Positions 38,135 to 49,398 of a stretch of DNA of 64,000 nucleotides are shown here, piece by piece. The DNA comes from Paracoccaceae bacterium. GTDB lineage: Bacteria; Pseudomonadota; Alphaproteobacteria; Rhodobacterales; Rhodobacteraceae. The translations under genes and the position numbers were made by a program. Every line of letters begins with the position of its first letter. The stretch's first letter is position 1. The notes under the pieces were generated by a model. It was not told the origin of the DNA. It searched no databases and saw nothing but the letters and a program-made list of their open reading frames with translations. The DNA lies in NCBI GenBank assembly GCA_024742695.1, contig JANSXY010000006.1:62001-126000 (forward strand), written 5' to 3'.

Positions 38135-39016
38135 TCAGCCGTCCAGCGACAGCGTCGTCTCGCGCAGCCAGGCGAGGTAGCCGCGCGGGTTCGAGGCCCA
38201 GTCGCGGGTTTCGTCCGGCCCGATCGGATGGCCGATGATCGGCGCCTGCGGCTTGTTCAGCGCTGACTTGATCTCGTAAAGCAACAACCCCTGGCGCAGC
38301 GTCGCCGACAGCCGGTTGGCGACCTGGTAGGCACGCGTGTTCTGGCCGGGGAACCGGATCGGCAGCACGGTGGCGCCCGACCGCATCACCATCTTGGCGG
38401 TGAACGGGTTCCACTCGGCCTCTACCGCGGGGCCGAAGAACGTTTCGGACGCGGCGACCTTGCCGGCGGGGAACAGGATGATCACCCCGTCGCGCTTGAG
38501 ATGCTCCATGCAGGCCGCGCGCATTTCCAATCCGCGCTCGCGCGCGTCCTGCTCATGCGGGAAGGGCACGGGGATCATGAATTCCTCGATCTCGGGCACC
38601 CCGGTCAGAAGCGACCGGGTGAGGATCTTGTAATCGGTGCGCACCCGGCCGATCAGTTCGGCCATCACCATCCCGTCGACCAGGCCGTGCGGATGGTTGG
38701 CGACCACGACCAGCGGCCCCGACTTCGGGATCCGCGCGATCTGCTCGTCCGGGGTCATCACGTCGATGCCCATCACCTGCAGCGCCTGCGGCCAGAACGG
38801 CTGGCCGAACGGCGCGCCCTGGCGTTCGAACTGGCGGATCAGGCGCAGAAGCTTCAGCTTCGCGGTCAGCCACTCGATCGTGCGGATCGTGCCGGCCTTG
38901 TAGGGATTGGTGAAGGTTCCGGCATAAGACAGGCGGCGTTTGTCATAGGGCCGCGAGACCGGCGCATGGTCCGCGCCGCTGCCGGTGCCCGGTATGTCCT
39001 GCGTGCCGTCCACCAC
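38135..39016 (-). CDS. Lysophospholipid acyltransferase family protein (hemolysin-like)
   Basis: 293 residues. The acyltransferase motif is 'VVVANHPHGLVDGMVMAELIG' (about residues 101-121), with five residues between His and Asp, as in hemolysin/ornithine-lipid-type enzymes rather than the HX4D of PlsC. 'ILFPAGKVAAS' is the later substrate-binding block. It probably acylates a lysolipid at the inner membrane. It begins 32 bases after the HPr gene, possibly in the same transcript. Confidence 0.85.
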   Translation of the reverse strand: MVDGTQDIPGTGSGADHAPVSRPYDKRRLSYAGTFTNPYKAGTIRTIEWLTAKLKLLRLIRQFERQGAPFGQPFWPQALQVMGIDVMTPDEQIARIPKSGPLVVVANHPHGLVDGMVMAELIGRVRTDYKILTRSLLTGVPEIEEFMIPVPFPHEQDARERGLEMRAACMEHLKRDGVIILFPAGKVAASETFFGPAVEAEWNPFTAKMVMRSGATVLPIRFPGQNTRAYQVANRLSATLRQGLLLYEIKSALNKPQAPIIGHPIGPDETRDWASNPRGYLAWLRETTLSLDG

Positions 39017-39048
39017 TTCGGACCTTCCCCCGCGGAACTGACCCGTGG

Positions 39049-39321
39049 TCAGTCTTCCTCTCCGAACCGGTCGGCCACCAGCGCCTGCAACGCATCGGCG
39101 AGCCTGTCAGCCTCCGGGCCTGACGTTTCGACCTCAATAGTGGTTCCCTTCGAGGCTGCCAACATCAAAAGCCCCATGATCGAGTCGCCCGAAACGATCA
39201 TCCCGTCCTTGCGGACCTCTGCCGAGGCGTCATGCGCCTCCACCACCTCGACGAACCGGGCCGAGGCACGTGCGTGCAGCCCCTTCTCGTTGACGATCTT
39301 CAGCTGTCGCAAATGGCTCAC
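39049..39321 (-). CDS. HPr-like phosphocarrier of the regulatory PTS
   Basis: 90 residues. His16 in 'KGLHARASARF' is the PEP-dependent phosphorylation site; Ser47 in 'VSGDSIMGLLML' matches the HprK target serine. No sugar permease is nearby, so it works in regulation. The ATG overlaps the EIIA stop by 4 bases. Confidence 0.94.
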   Translation of the reverse strand: MSHLRQLKIVNEKGLHARASARFVEVVEAHDASAEVRKDGMIVSGDSIMGLLMLAASKGTTIEVETSGPEADRLADALQALVADRFGEED

Positions 39322-39722
39322 TTCCCTGCCTGGGCACCGCGGGCGTCATAGCAGTCTATGTATTTGCGCCCCGCGTCAAGCGCACCGGCCACCGCATCGG
39401 CAAGGCCCAGGCGGCGCGATTTCGCCAGCTTGATCAGCATCGGCAGATTCGCGCCGTAGACGATCTGGCGATCGTCCGGAACACAGGCCATCAGCGACAG
39501 GTTCGAGGGCGAGCCGCCGAACATGTCGGTCACCACCACCACGCCCGAGCCGTCGTCGACCGCATCGGCCGCCGCGCAGATTTCCCGCTGCTTGGCGGCG
39601 CGGTCGTGATCCTCCTCGATCGAGATCGCGCGGATGCCGGTCTGCTTGCCGACGACATGTTCGACCGCCGCAAGGTATTCCCGCGCCAGCCCGCCATGCG
39701 CGACGATCACGATACCGATCAC
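39318..39722 (-). CDS. PTS EIIA component, mannose/fructose type
   Basis: 134 residues. His9 in 'VIVAHGGLA' is the phosphorylation site, and '[16 protein letters not shown]' is the family signature. Orphan EIIA-Man proteins in alphaproteobacteria pass phosphoryl groups from HPr for regulation, often affecting ChvGI-type signalling. Start and stop overlap the neighbours (ATGA), so translation is coupled. Confidence 0.93.
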   Translation of the reverse strand: MIGIVIVAHGGLAREYLAAVEHVVGKQTGIRAISIEEDHDRAAKQREICAAADAVDDGSGVVVVTDMFGGSPSNLSLMACVPDDRQIVYGANLPMLIKLAKSRRLGLADAVAGALDAGRKYIDCYDARGAQAGK

Positions 39723-40633
39723 GCCCCCTCACCCCGTCCTTGTCCGGCCGTCACATGACCGCGCCGTTCCAGTTCCCGATGCCTTTTAGACACTTGCCAT
39801 CCCGCCTCTGCAAGCGCTTTGGCCACCGCCTCGGTCAGCGCCACCGACCGATGCTGCCCGCCGGTACAGCCGAAGCCGATCGCCAGATGGCTCTTGCCCT
39901 CGTCGATCTGCGCCGGAAGCATCAGCAGCAGAAGGTCGGTCACGCGGGCGAGGAACTCGGCATGGCGCGCGTCGCCGGCGACATAGGCGGCGACCTCCGG
40001 ATCGCGGCCGTCACGGGCGCGCAGGTCCGGCACCCAGTGCGGATTCCTGAGGAACCGGCAGTCGAACATCAGGTCGAGCCCGCGCGGCACGCCGCGCTTG
40101 TAGGAAAACGAATGCACCGACACGGCGAGGCTGTCCGCCTGCCGACCGCCGAAGATACGCGCGACCTCGGCCTTCAGATCATGCGGCGTCATCCCGCTGG
40201 TGTCGATCAGCACGTCGGCGCGCACCCGGATCGGGGACAGAAGGTCGATCTCGCGCGCGATCCCGGCCTCGGGCGGTTCCGCCGGGGCCAGCGGATGCCG
40301 CCGGCGCGTTTCGCCGAAGCGGCGCTCCAGCTCCTCGGGCGCGCAGTCGAGGTAGAGAACCTCGGGCGCCACCTCGGGCAGGCGGGTGAGCCGGTCGATC
40401 GTCTCGATCAGCGCCTGCGCGGAAAAGTCGCGGTTGCGCACGTCGATGCCCAGCGCAAGCGGATGATCCAGGGGCGGGCCGTCCAGCAGGCGCGGCACCA
40501 GGCTGAGCGGCAGGTTGTCGATCGCCTCGTAGCCCAGATCCTCCAGCGCGTTGATCGCGGTGGATCGCCCGGCGCCTGACGGCCCGGTCACCAGCACCAA
40601 ACGCTGGCCGTCCTGGCCTTCGGCTGGCGCCAT
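39719..40633 (-). CDS. rapZ: RapZ/YvcJ-family nucleotide-binding protein
   Basis: 304 residues from the ATG at 40633; an in-frame GTG 15 bases upstream is also possible. The Walker A is 'GPSGAGRST' (17-25), with Arg in place of the usual Lys. 'DVRNRDF' and the C-terminal '[20 protein letters not shown]' (about 257-276) with 'RHRELE' are family hallmarks. E. coli RapZ binds sRNA to control glucosamine-6-phosphate synthase; here the role within the PTS operon is not known. It shares its operon with hprK upstream and EIIA downstream. Confidence 0.92.
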   Translation of the reverse strand: MAPAEGQDGQRLVLVTGPSGAGRSTAINALEDLGYEAIDNLPLSLVPRLLDGPPLDHPLALGIDVRNRDFSAQALIETIDRLTRLPEVAPEVLYLDCAPEELERRFGETRRRHPLAPAEPPEAGIAREIDLLSPIRVRADVLIDTSGMTPHDLKAEVARIFGGRQADSLAVSVHSFSYKRGVPRGLDLMFDCRFLRNPHWVPDLRARDGRDPEVAAYVAGDARHAEFLARVTDLLLLMLPAQIDEGKSHLAIGFGCTGGQHRSVALTEAVAKALAEAGWQVSKRHRELERRGHVTAGQGRGEGA

Positions 40634-40644
40634 CGCCTGACCCG

Positions 40645-41088
40645 TCACGCGTTTCTCCCGGCCTTGAGATATTGCAGGATCGCAGCCGGAAAATGCCCGC
40701 TCTCGACCCTGTGAACAAGCGGCAGCACCCTTTCGAACAGCCGAAATTCGCGCCAGGGCGGCAAACGCTCCGTCTCCGTCGCGGAAAGGTCGACGACCAG
40801 CGCGAGTTCGGCGCGGTCGATGGCCTCGGCGTTCAGGATACCGATGCCGCGCGCCTCGATCCGGCCGCGGATCGCCTCGGGGCTGGCGGCGATCAGCCGG
40901 CTGCCCTCGACGCTCACGCGCACCCGGTCGTCGGCGACCAGCACCGCGCCCAGCGCCATCAGGTTCAGCGCCAGCGCCGACTTGCCGGAACCGGAGGGGC
41001 CGAGGATCAGCGCGGCGCGGCCCTGCCAGGCGACCGCGGAAGCATGCAGGGTCACCGCCCCGCCCTGCTCCGCGCCCGGCCCGGTCAC
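40645..41088 (-). CDS. hprK: HPr kinase/phosphorylase, short alphaproteobacterial form
   Basis: 147 residues from a GTG that overlaps the chvG stop (GTGA). Only the C-terminal catalytic domain is present; the N-terminal half found in Firmicutes is missing, as usual for alphaproteobacteria. Walker A is '[13 protein letters not shown]' (30-42) and 'VADDRVRV' is the conserved acidic motif. It phosphorylates HPr on the serine, linking energy state to the regulatory PTS. Confidence 0.92.
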   Translation of the reverse strand: MTGPGAEQGGAVTLHASAVAWQGRAALILGPSGSGKSALALNLMALGAVLVADDRVRVSVEGSRLIAASPEAIRGRIEARGIGILNAEAIDRAELALVVDLSATETERLPPWREFRLFERVLPLVHRVESGHFPAAILQYLKAGRNA

Positions 41089-42767
41089 ACCGGCAGCCCG
41101 ACCACGAACCGCGCGCCCAGCGCCTCCGATGTCGGGTCGGCATCGGTCGGGCGGATGTTCTCGGCCCAGATCACGCCGCCATGCGCCTCGACGATCTGCT
41201 TGGAAATCGCCAGGCCGAGGCCGGAATGGTTGCCGAACTGCCCCGGCGGCCGTTCGGAATAGAACCGCTTGAAGATCTTGGTCAGCGCCTGGTCGGGAAT
41301 GCCCGGCCCGGTATCCTCGACGACGACAAGGACGCGATCCTCGCGCCGCCGCACCCAGACCCGCACCGCGTCGCCCTCCTCGCAAAACGAGATCGCATTG
41401 CCGATGAGGTTGACGAAGACCTGCGCCAGCCGCGCCTCAAGCCCATAGACGAAGATCGGCTTGTCCGGCAGGTCGGAGATGAATTCCACGCCCTTCTCCT
41501 CGGCATCGGCGCCAAGGTAGGCGGCGAGGTTCGAGATCGTGGTCAGCAGGTCGAAGCGCGCCTCTTCCTCCTTCACCAGTTCGCTGTCCAGCCGCGAGGC
41601 GTTGGAAATGTCGCTCACCAGCCGGTCGAGCCGGCGCACGTCGTGCTCGATCACCTCCAGCAGCTTCTCGCGCTGGTCCTCGCGCCGGGCCACGCGCATC
41701 GTGCCGACGGCCGAGCGCAGCGAGGCCAGCGGGTTCTTGATCTCGTGCGAGACATCGGCCGCGAACTGCTCGTTCGCCTCGATCCGTTCGTACAGTGCCG
41801 AAACCATGCCCCGCATCGCCGAAGACAGCCGCCCGATCTCGTCGGGGCGCGTCGACAGGTCGGGGATCCGCACCCGCGCCGGCGACATCTTGCGCGCGTT
41901 GCGGTCGCGCCCCAGTTCGGCCGCGGCGGCCAGATCGGAAATCGGATTGGCGATGGTCGAGGCCAGCACGAGGCTGAGACCGATCGACACGATGATCGCG
42001 ATCACGAACATCTGCAGCACCTGTTCGCGCTCCACCCGCACCAGAAGGTCGATCTCGCCCGCCGCCGAACTGATCCCGACAACGCCGACGACGCGATCGC
42101 CCTGCACGATCGGCGTCGCGACGGTGAACACGGAATCGCCCGTCGCATCGCGGGCGGTGCGGATCCGGGTCTTGCCCTCGAGCGCGCCGGGGACCAGCCC
42201 GGCGACCACGTCGCGCGGCGCCATCGGCGGGCCTTCGGCCAGCTGCGGCGAGGGAATGAGCCCCAGCGTCGCCTCCCAGACCGTGTTGAGCGCATCGGTG
42301 ATGATCGTCGACCGGCTGCCGTGGTCCAGACCCTCGACGATCTCCGCGGCGTCGCGGCGCTGGCCCTCGGTCGCGGCGACAAGACGCTGCGCGGGGTCGA
42401 AGACGAACAGATCGACGTCGTCGGGCAGTTCCAGCCCGGCGATCGTGCCGGCCACGTCGATGCCACCCGGCGCGCCCAGTTCGACCGCCCCGGCGGGATC
42501 GAGCTGCGCCTCGAACACGTCGGCGACCAGCTGCGCCTCGGCCACGAGGCCGGTTTCGCGCTGGAACACGAGGCTGTCGCGGAACGGATTGATGAACAGC
42601 ACGCCGGCGATCAGGATCGCCATGGCGAGAAGGTTGAAGGTGATGATCTTGCGCGCCAGCGGCGAGCGGTTGAGCGCGATGAACCGGACCTGCCGTGGCT
42701 TGTGCGACACGGTCGCCATGCGCGCCATCACCTTGTCGTTCGGCGCTTCTGCACCCGGAATGGACAT
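41085..42767 (-). CDS. chvG: ChvG-type sensor histidine kinase
   Basis: 560 residues. Membrane helices (about 41-60 and 246-268) flank a periplasmic stimulus-sensing domain. A HAMP region, HisKA with '[20 protein letters not shown]' (about 336-355, phospho-His in 'SHEIKNP'), and a HATPase domain with '[16 protein letters not shown]' and '[17 protein letters not shown]' follow. ChvG/ExoS senses acid or envelope signals in rhizobia. It is cotranscribed with chvI upstream and hprK downstream. Confidence 0.94.
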   Translation of the reverse strand: MSIPGAEAPNDKVMARMATVSHKPRQVRFIALNRSPLARKIITFNLLAMAILIAGVLFINPFRDSLVFQRETGLVAEAQLVADVFEAQLDPAGAVELGAPGGIDVAGTIAGLELPDDVDLFVFDPAQRLVAATEGQRRDAAEIVEGLDHGSRSTIITDALNTVWEATLGLIPSPQLAEGPPMAPRDVVAGLVPGALEGKTRIRTARDATGDSVFTVATPIVQGDRVVGVVGISSAAGEIDLLVRVEREQVLQMFVIAIIVSIGLSLVLASTIANPISDLAAAAELGRDRNARKMSPARVRIPDLSTRPDEIGRLSSAMRGMVSALYERIEANEQFAADVSHEIKNPLASLRSAVGTMRVARREDQREKLLEVIEHDVRRLDRLVSDISNASRLDSELVKEEEARFDLLTTISNLAAYLGADAEEKGVEFISDLPDKPIFVYGLEARLAQVFVNLIGNAISFCEEGDAVRVWVRRREDRVLVVVEDTGPGIPDQALTKIFKRFYSERPPGQFGNHSGLGLAISKQIVEAHGGVIWAENIRPTDADPTSEALGARFVVGLPV

Positions 42768-42794
42768 GTTCGGTTCCGCCCCCCGAAGGACTTC

Positions 42795-43496
42795 CTATTC
42801 CTCGTTATAGCGATAGCCGATCCCGTAAAGGGTCTCGATCGCGGAAAACGCCTCGTCGACCGACCGCATCTTCTTTCGCAGCCGCTTGATATGGCTGTCG
42901 ATCGTGCGATCATCGACATAGACCTGATCGTCATAGGCGACATCCATCAGCTGGTCGCGGCTCTTGACGAAGCCGGGCCGCTGGGCGAGCGCCTGCAACA
43001 GCAGGAATTCCGTCACCGTCAGCGACACCTCGCGCCCCTTCCAGGTCACCGAATGCCGCAGCGGATCCATCGTCAGGCTGCCGCGCACCATCACCTTGCT
43101 GTCGTCCGTGGCGCCGGTCTCGCCGGTGGCGATGGCATCCTGGCGGCGCAGCAGCGCGCGGATCCGTTCGACGAGCAGGCGCTGCGAGAACGGTTTCTTG
43201 ACGTAGTCGTCCGCGCCCATCCTGAGGCCCAGCACCTCGTCGATCTCGTCGTCCTTCGAGGTCAGGAAGATCACCGGCATCGTGGTTTTCTGGCGCAAAC
43301 GCTGCAACAGGTCCATGCCGTCCATCCGCGGCATCTTGATGTCCAGCACGGCCATGTCCGGCATCCGCTTGCTGAAGGCGTCGAACGCCGACTGGCCGTC
43401 GTTGTAGGTTTCCACCTCGAAACCTTCGGCTTCGAGCGTCATCGAGACGGAGGTGAGGATGTTGCGGTCGTCGTCGACCAGCGCGATGCGCGACAT
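42795..43496 (-). CDS. chvI: ChvI-type response regulator
   Basis: 233 residues from the ATG at 43496. REC domain with 'ALVDDDRNI' and '[13 protein letters not shown]' (phospho-Asp), then an OmpR-type winged helix ('[31 protein letters not shown]', spanning about 182-212). Partner of ChvG. Divergent from pckA across a 340-bp region, the same arrangement seen in rhizobia and Brucella. Confidence 0.95.
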   Translation of the reverse strand: MSRIALVDDDRNILTSVSMTLEAEGFEVETYNDGQSAFDAFSKRMPDMAVLDIKMPRMDGMDLLQRLRQKTTMPVIFLTSKDDEIDEVLGLRMGADDYVKKPFSQRLLVERIRALLRRQDAIATGETGATDDSKVMVRGSLTMDPLRHSVTWKGREVSLTVTEFLLLQALAQRPGFVKSRDQLMDVAYDDQVYVDDRTIDSHIKRLRKKMRSVDEAFSAIETLYGIGYRYNEE

Positions 43497-43652
43497 GTGC
43501 TGTTCCCCTGCTGCCCTGAGCGGCCGTCCTCGCCCCGGCCAAGCCGCGGGCCCCGCCGCGGGCGGAGAACGGCGAATCAAACCGGCGCTTCCGTCGAACA
43601 AACGCGAAAAAAACCAACGATTGACTAATTTACCTCAACCGTGCCCGGGGTT

Positions 43653-43695
43653 GGTTGCGCTAACCCCTGCCCCTTCGGCACATGGTTGCGCTAAC
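43653..43695. promoter_or_regulatory. Two GGTTGCGCTAAC repeats in the chvI-pckA intergenic region
   Basis: GGTTGCGCTAAC occurs twice, at 43653-43664 and 43684-43695, 31 bp apart (about three helical turns). The first continues with CC, giving GGTT-GCGCT-AACC, a short inverted repeat resembling LacI-family operators. A TTATAC hexamer at 43733-43738 downstream could be the pckA -10 box. The rest of 43497-43836 is AT-richer than its surroundings and holds no gene. Confidence 0.55.
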
Positions 43696-43836
43696 TGCGG
43701 CATTGAAGCGGTTCCTTCACCCTAGCGTCATGTTATACGGGCCGAAGCGGGGCAAGGCGCCCGGTCTTTACCCGGAGAACCGGGGTCCACGAAACATTAT
43801 TGCGAAACGCCGTGACACGGCATCGGGAGCTTGCAG

Positions 43837-45435
<1,599 letters not shown>

Positions 45436-45452
45436 GCCGCGCCGGGCCAATC

Positions 45453-45481
45453 ACCGCCCGTGGCGCCGCGCCGCGGGCGGT
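45453..45481. terminator. Hairpin between convergent pckA and TSUP genes
   Basis: ACCGCCCG (45453-45460) pairs perfectly with CGGGCGGT (45474-45481), and the loop can form an inner GGCGC/GCGCC stem. It is in the only gap between the two convergent genes and could terminate either, though no T tract is visible. Confidence 0.5.
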
Positions 45482-45488
45482 AACGCAG

Positions 45489-46247
45489 CTACGACAGGAT
45501 GGCGCGGCGCACCAGGTTCAGCCCGGTGATCGCCAGCAGGATCAGCGTCCAGCGGCGGAACCGTTCGGCATCCAGCCGGTCCTGCACCACGAACCCGATC
45601 CACAGCCCGGCCAGCGCCGGCACCACCATCAGGGCCGAGAACGGCAGCGTCTGCGCGTTCAGGATGCCCGAGGCCAGATGCGCCCCGGTCAGCACCACCG
45701 CCCCGATCAGGAACACGACGCCCTGCACCCGTATCTGTTCGGTCTTCTCGGCGCCGATCGACAACAGGTAGACGATCAGCGGCGGCCCCCAGATCCCCGA
45801 GATGCCGCCGTAAAGCCCGCCGACGATGCCAAGCAGAACCTCGGCGCGGCCGCGATGTTCCAGCCGGAACCGCAGGCTGCGCCCGGCCAGTTGCCACAGC
45901 GCGAAGATCGCGATCGGAACGCCGAGCAGGGCGAACAGCACCGGCTGCGGGATCGCCCGGACGAACTGCGCCGACAGGATCAGGAACACCACCACCATCG
46001 CGATATGGCGGCGATACTTCACCGTGCTCGCCCAGGCCGCGCCCCAGCCCTGCCGGGAGGCCTGCGCGAGATTGGTCACCAGGGTGGGCAGGATCAGCAG
46101 CGCCAGCGCGGTTTCCGCCGGCAGGAACGAGCCGAAGGCCGACATCATGATCATCGGCATCGCGAACCCGACGGCCCCCTTCACGAAACCCGCGAACAGC
46201 GTCACCGCCGCCGCCATCGCCACCGCCCAGATCTCGGTTCCGAACAT
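45489..46247 (-). CDS. TSUP-family (TauE/SafE) membrane permease
   Basis: 252 residues with about eight hydrophobic segments and the family repeats: 'LFAGFVKGAVGFAMPMIMM' (about 17-35) and 'LLGIVGGLYGGISGIWGPPLIVYLL' (spanning about 139-163). Members export sulfite, sulfonates or similar anions. No sulfur gene lies nearby, so the substrate is open. Divergent from mcd. Confidence 0.88.
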   Translation of the reverse strand: MFGTEIWAVAMAAAVTLFAGFVKGAVGFAMPMIMMSAFGSFLPAETALALLILPTLVTNLAQASRQGWGAAWASTVKYRRHIAMVVVFLILSAQFVRAIPQPVLFALLGVPIAIFALWQLAGRSLRFRLEHRGRAEVLLGIVGGLYGGISGIWGPPLIVYLLSIGAEKTEQIRVQGVVFLIGAVVLTGAHLASGILNAQTLPFSALMVVPALAGLWIGFVVQDRLDAERFRRWTLILLAITGLNLVRRAILS

Positions 46248-46412
46248 CTCGCACTCCTGCTTGCGCGCCTGTCATCGCCGGGGCGTTCGCGCGCTGCAAC
46301 GTGAAAATGCCTGCGACATTTTCCTTCGCGCCCCGCCGCATGTGCGAATTATTGTTGCGCTGCACCTGCGAAATGGCTAGCAGGGGGGCCGTGCCGAACG
46401 AAGGAGACAGCC

Positions 46413-48092
46413 ATGCCCCGCGACGACGCCGACATGCCGCAGACCATCGTCCTGACCGATCTGCTGTCGCTGACCGCCGCGGCGCTGCCCGCCGCAGAGG
46501 CCGTGCTGGGCGCCGCCACCGCGCATGTTCGCGCCGTTCTGACCCGCGATGGCCGGATCTCCGGCGCCGCGCTGGAGGACAACCAGCACGGCGCCCACGC
46601 GCTGGCCTGGCTCGCGACCTATGTCGAATCGCTGCGCCAGCTTCGGGCCTGGGCCGACCGGCTGGAGGCCGCCGGCAACTTCGGCGAGATGGAACAGCTG
46701 ATCCTGCAGATCGGCTTCGGCGAATACCTCGCGCAGATCCGGGGCGGAATCCCGATGAGCCAGGGCGAGATCGCGCGGCTGGCTGACATGGGCGTCGGCC
46801 CGGCCGAGGCCGCGGCGCTGGCCGAGGGCGCGGCCGCGGTGCTGGCCGCCGAGGGCAACACCCAGGCCGCGCGCGGCCGGCTGTCGCTGCTGATGCAGGA
46901 CAACGCGGGCCGCGCCACCCACGGGGCCACCGGTCTCGACGAGGAACTGGAGATGATCCGCGACCAGTTCCGCCGCTATGCCGACGACCGCGTCGTGCCG
47001 CATGCGCATGACTGGCACCTCAAGGACGAGCTGATCCCGATGGAGATCATCGAGGAACTGGCCGAGATGGGTGTCTTCGGCCTGACGATCCCCGAGGAAT
47101 TCGGCGGGCTGGGGATGTCGAAGGCCTCGATGGTCGTGGTATCCGAGGAACTCAGCCGCGGTTACATCGGTGTCGGCAGCCTTGGCACCCGGTCGGAGAT
47201 CGCGGCCGAGCTGATCCTGTGCGGCGGCACCGATGCGCAGAAGGCGCAATGGCTGCCCAAGCTCGCCAGCGGAGAGATTCTGCCCACCGCCGTCTTCACC
47301 GAACCGAACACCGGCTCCGACCTCGGCAGCCTGCGCACCCGTGCGGTGAAGGACGGCGATGACTGGGTGATCACCGGCAACAAGACCTGGATCACCCATG
47401 CCGCCCGCACCCATGTGATGACCGTGCTGGCCCGCAGCGTACCGGACACCACCGATTACCGCGGCCTGTCGATGTTCCTGGCCGAAAAGACGCCGGGCAC
47501 GGATGAAACGCCCTTCGTCGATCCCGGCCTGTCGGGCGGCGAGATCGAGGTGCTGGGCTATCGCGGGATGAAGGAATACACCGTCAACTTCGACGATTTC
47601 CGGGTCAAGGGCGAGAACCTGCTGGGCGGTGTCGAGGGCCAGGGCTTCAAGCAACTGATGCAGACCTTCGAAAGCGCCCGCATCCAGACCGCCGCGCGCG
47701 CCGTGGGCGTGGCGCAGGCCGCGCTGGAAACCGGCATGCGCTACGCGCTCGACCGCAAGCAGTTCGGCAAGCCGCTGATCGCCTTCCCCCGTGTGTCCGG
47801 CAAGCTGGCGATGATGGCGGTCGAGATCATGATCGCCCGGCAGCTGACCTATTTCTCGGCCTGGCAGAAGGATCACGACCGGCGCTGCGACCTCGAGGCC
47901 GGGATGGCCAAGCTGCTAGGCGCCCGCGTCGCCTGGGCCGCGGCGGACAACGCGCTGCAGATTCACGGCGGCAACGGCTTCGCGCTGGAATACGGGATCA
48001 GCCGTATCCTGTGCGACGCGCGGATCCTCAACATCTTCGAGGGCGCGGCCGAGATCCAGGCCCAGGTGATCGCGCGGCGGCTGCTGGGCTGA
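46413..48092 (+). CDS. mcd: (2S)-Methylsuccinyl-CoA dehydrogenase
   Basis: 559 residues from an ATG with AAGGAGA upstream. The acyl-CoA dehydrogenase core (about 175-555) follows a roughly 170-residue N-terminal extension that is typical of Mcd. Signatures: 'AVFTEPNTGSDLGSLRTRAV' and 'DRKQFGKPL', with the catalytic Glu expected in 'FEGAAEIQAQ'. It oxidises methylsuccinyl-CoA to mesaconyl-CoA in the ethylmalonyl-CoA pathway and passes electrons to ETF. The assignment rests on the long N-terminus and lineage; a general acyl-CoA dehydrogenase is the alternative. Its 3' end overlaps the convergent MFS gene by 177 bp. Confidence 0.82.
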   Translation: MPRDDADMPQTIVLTDLLSLTAAALPAAEAVLGAATAHVRAVLTRDGRISGAALEDNQHGAHALAWLATYVESLRQLRAWADRLEAAGNFGEMEQLILQIGFGEYLAQIRGGIPMSQGEIARLADMGVGPAEAAALAEGAAAVLAAEGNTQAARGRLSLLMQDNAGRATHGATGLDEELEMIRDQFRRYADDRVVPHAHDWHLKDELIPMEIIEELAEMGVFGLTIPEEFGGLGMSKASMVVVSEELSRGYIGVGSLGTRSEIAAELILCGGTDAQKAQWLPKLASGEILPTAVFTEPNTGSDLGSLRTRAVKDGDDWVITGNKTWITHAARTHVMTVLARSVPDTTDYRGLSMFLAEKTPGTDETPFVDPGLSGGEIEVLGYRGMKEYTVNFDDFRVKGENLLGGVEGQGFKQLMQTFESARIQTAARAVGVAQAALETGMRYALDRKQFGKPLIAFPRVSGKLAMMAVEIMIARQLTYFSAWQKDHDRRCDLEAGMAKLLGARVAWAAADNALQIHGGNGFALEYGISRILCDARILNIFEGAAEIQAQVIARRLLG

Positions 48093-49319
48093 ACCGGCGC
48101 GCCGCGCGCCGCCCAGCCGCGGGTTGATCCGCCCGGCCACGCCCCAGGCCGCGAACAGCGCCAGCCCGCAGGCCACGAAGATGCCGGTCACCGGCGCGGC
48201 CTGCAACACCAGCCACGCCACGCCCGGCGTCGCGATGCCCGACACGTCGCGGAAGCTGGAATAGACCGCCGACATCTCGCTGCGTTCCGAGGGCTTGACC
48301 GCCATCAGGAACGGCAGGCCGCCGCACATGTCCAGCAGCACAAGGAAGAACGATCCGGCGAAAAGGGCCGCCACCGCAGCGGCCGGCACCACCTCGCCGA
48401 AACTCGACAGGCAGAAGAACGCGGCCGAGCCGAAGAAGCCGGCGCGCACCGCGTGGCGAACGCTGTGCGCGTTCATCCAGCGCAGCATGAACGGGGCAAG
48501 CAGCAACAGCGTGTTCGACAGCGACAGCGCCATGCCGCCGACCCGATCGCCCAGCCCCGCCTCGATGCAGAAGATCGGCAGGTAGACGACATAGACCCAC
48601 CAGCCGCAGGATCGGACCACCGCGAACAGCCACCCCGCCACCAGCCGCGGTTGCGCCACGAACCGGCCAAGGTAGGACAACGGGTTCGGCGTACGGCTGC
48701 GGGCCCGCTGGATCAGCTTGCCATTGCCCAGCCGCATCGCCCAGAACACCGCCGCGAGCGCCGCGCCGAAGCCCATCGCCAGAAGGAACGGCGCAGGTGC
48801 CCAGAGTTTCCACAGCCAGACCCCGGCCACCGGCCCCAGTGCCCAAGGCACGGCGCCGTAGACAAGCTTGAGCGACTCGCCGCGGCCCAGGTCATGCCGG
48901 GCGATATAGTCCATCACGTAGGCGTTCAGGCTGACGAAGGTCAGCACCGTCCCGATCGAGGTCAGCGCGAGACCCAGCGCGATCGCCCCCTCGGTTCCCG
49001 CCAGCGCGAAGCCGGGGCCGGCGAGGTAGAACGCGGTGCCGAGCGTGTAGACCCAGCGCCGGGGCATCACCCGCCCCAGCCATGGCGTGGCAAGGCCGGC
49101 CAGCAGGGCGACGACGCCGACGACGAAGTAAAGCCGGCTGACCGCCGCGGCGCTGCCCAATGCGTCGTACACGACGACCGGCCAGACCGAGATCAGGGTG
49201 CCGCGCACCGCCGCATCCAGCCCGGTGAGCAGGGCAAAACCCTTCACGCCGGGTTTCGGCGCATGCCTGATCCATTCGGGGACGACGTGAAGGGCCATGA
49301 CCGCCGCGCGCGCGAGCAT
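47916..49319 (-). CDS. MFS-type transporter with C-terminal tail overlapping mcd
   Basis: 467 residues if the ATG at 49319 is used (49298 is an alternative). About 12 membrane helices span residues 20-405, consistent with a major facilitator. The normal C-terminus would lie near 'GRINPRLGGARRAG', but there is no stop there: the frame runs 177 bp further, antisense to the end of mcd, adding 58 residues of charged low-quality sequence. Either the tail is real overprinting or a stop was lost by mutation or a sequencing error. Substrate unknown. recO lies 80 bp upstream. Confidence 0.72.
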   Translation of the reverse strand: MLARAAVMALHVVPEWIRHAPKPGVKGFALLTGLDAAVRGTLISVWPVVVYDALGSAAAVSRLYFVVGVVALLAGLATPWLGRVMPRRWVYTLGTAFYLAGPGFALAGTEGAIALGLALTSIGTVLTFVSLNAYVMDYIARHDLGRGESLKLVYGAVPWALGPVAGVWLWKLWAPAPFLLAMGFGAALAAVFWAMRLGNGKLIQRARSRTPNPLSYLGRFVAQPRLVAGWLFAVVRSCGWWVYVVYLPIFCIEAGLGDRVGGMALSLSNTLLLLAPFMLRWMNAHSVRHAVRAGFFGSAAFFCLSSFGEVVPAAAVAALFAGSFFLVLLDMCGGLPFLMAVKPSERSEMSAVYSSFRDVSGIATPGVAWLVLQAAPVTGIFVACGLALFAAWGVAGRINPRLGGARRAGSAQQPPRDHLGLDLGRALEDVEDPRVAQDTADPVFQREAVAAVNLQRVVRRGPGDAGA

Positions 49320-49398
49320 CTGTACGGGCCAAAGCGTCGCACCCGGCGCCGGACACGTCGCGTTGCTTCCCGACAGGACAGGGTCGGGATCGGAACGC

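Noticed and set aside
40645-41088. hprK as a truncated or broken gene
   Set aside because: About 147 residues with only the catalytic domain is the normal alphaproteobacterial form.
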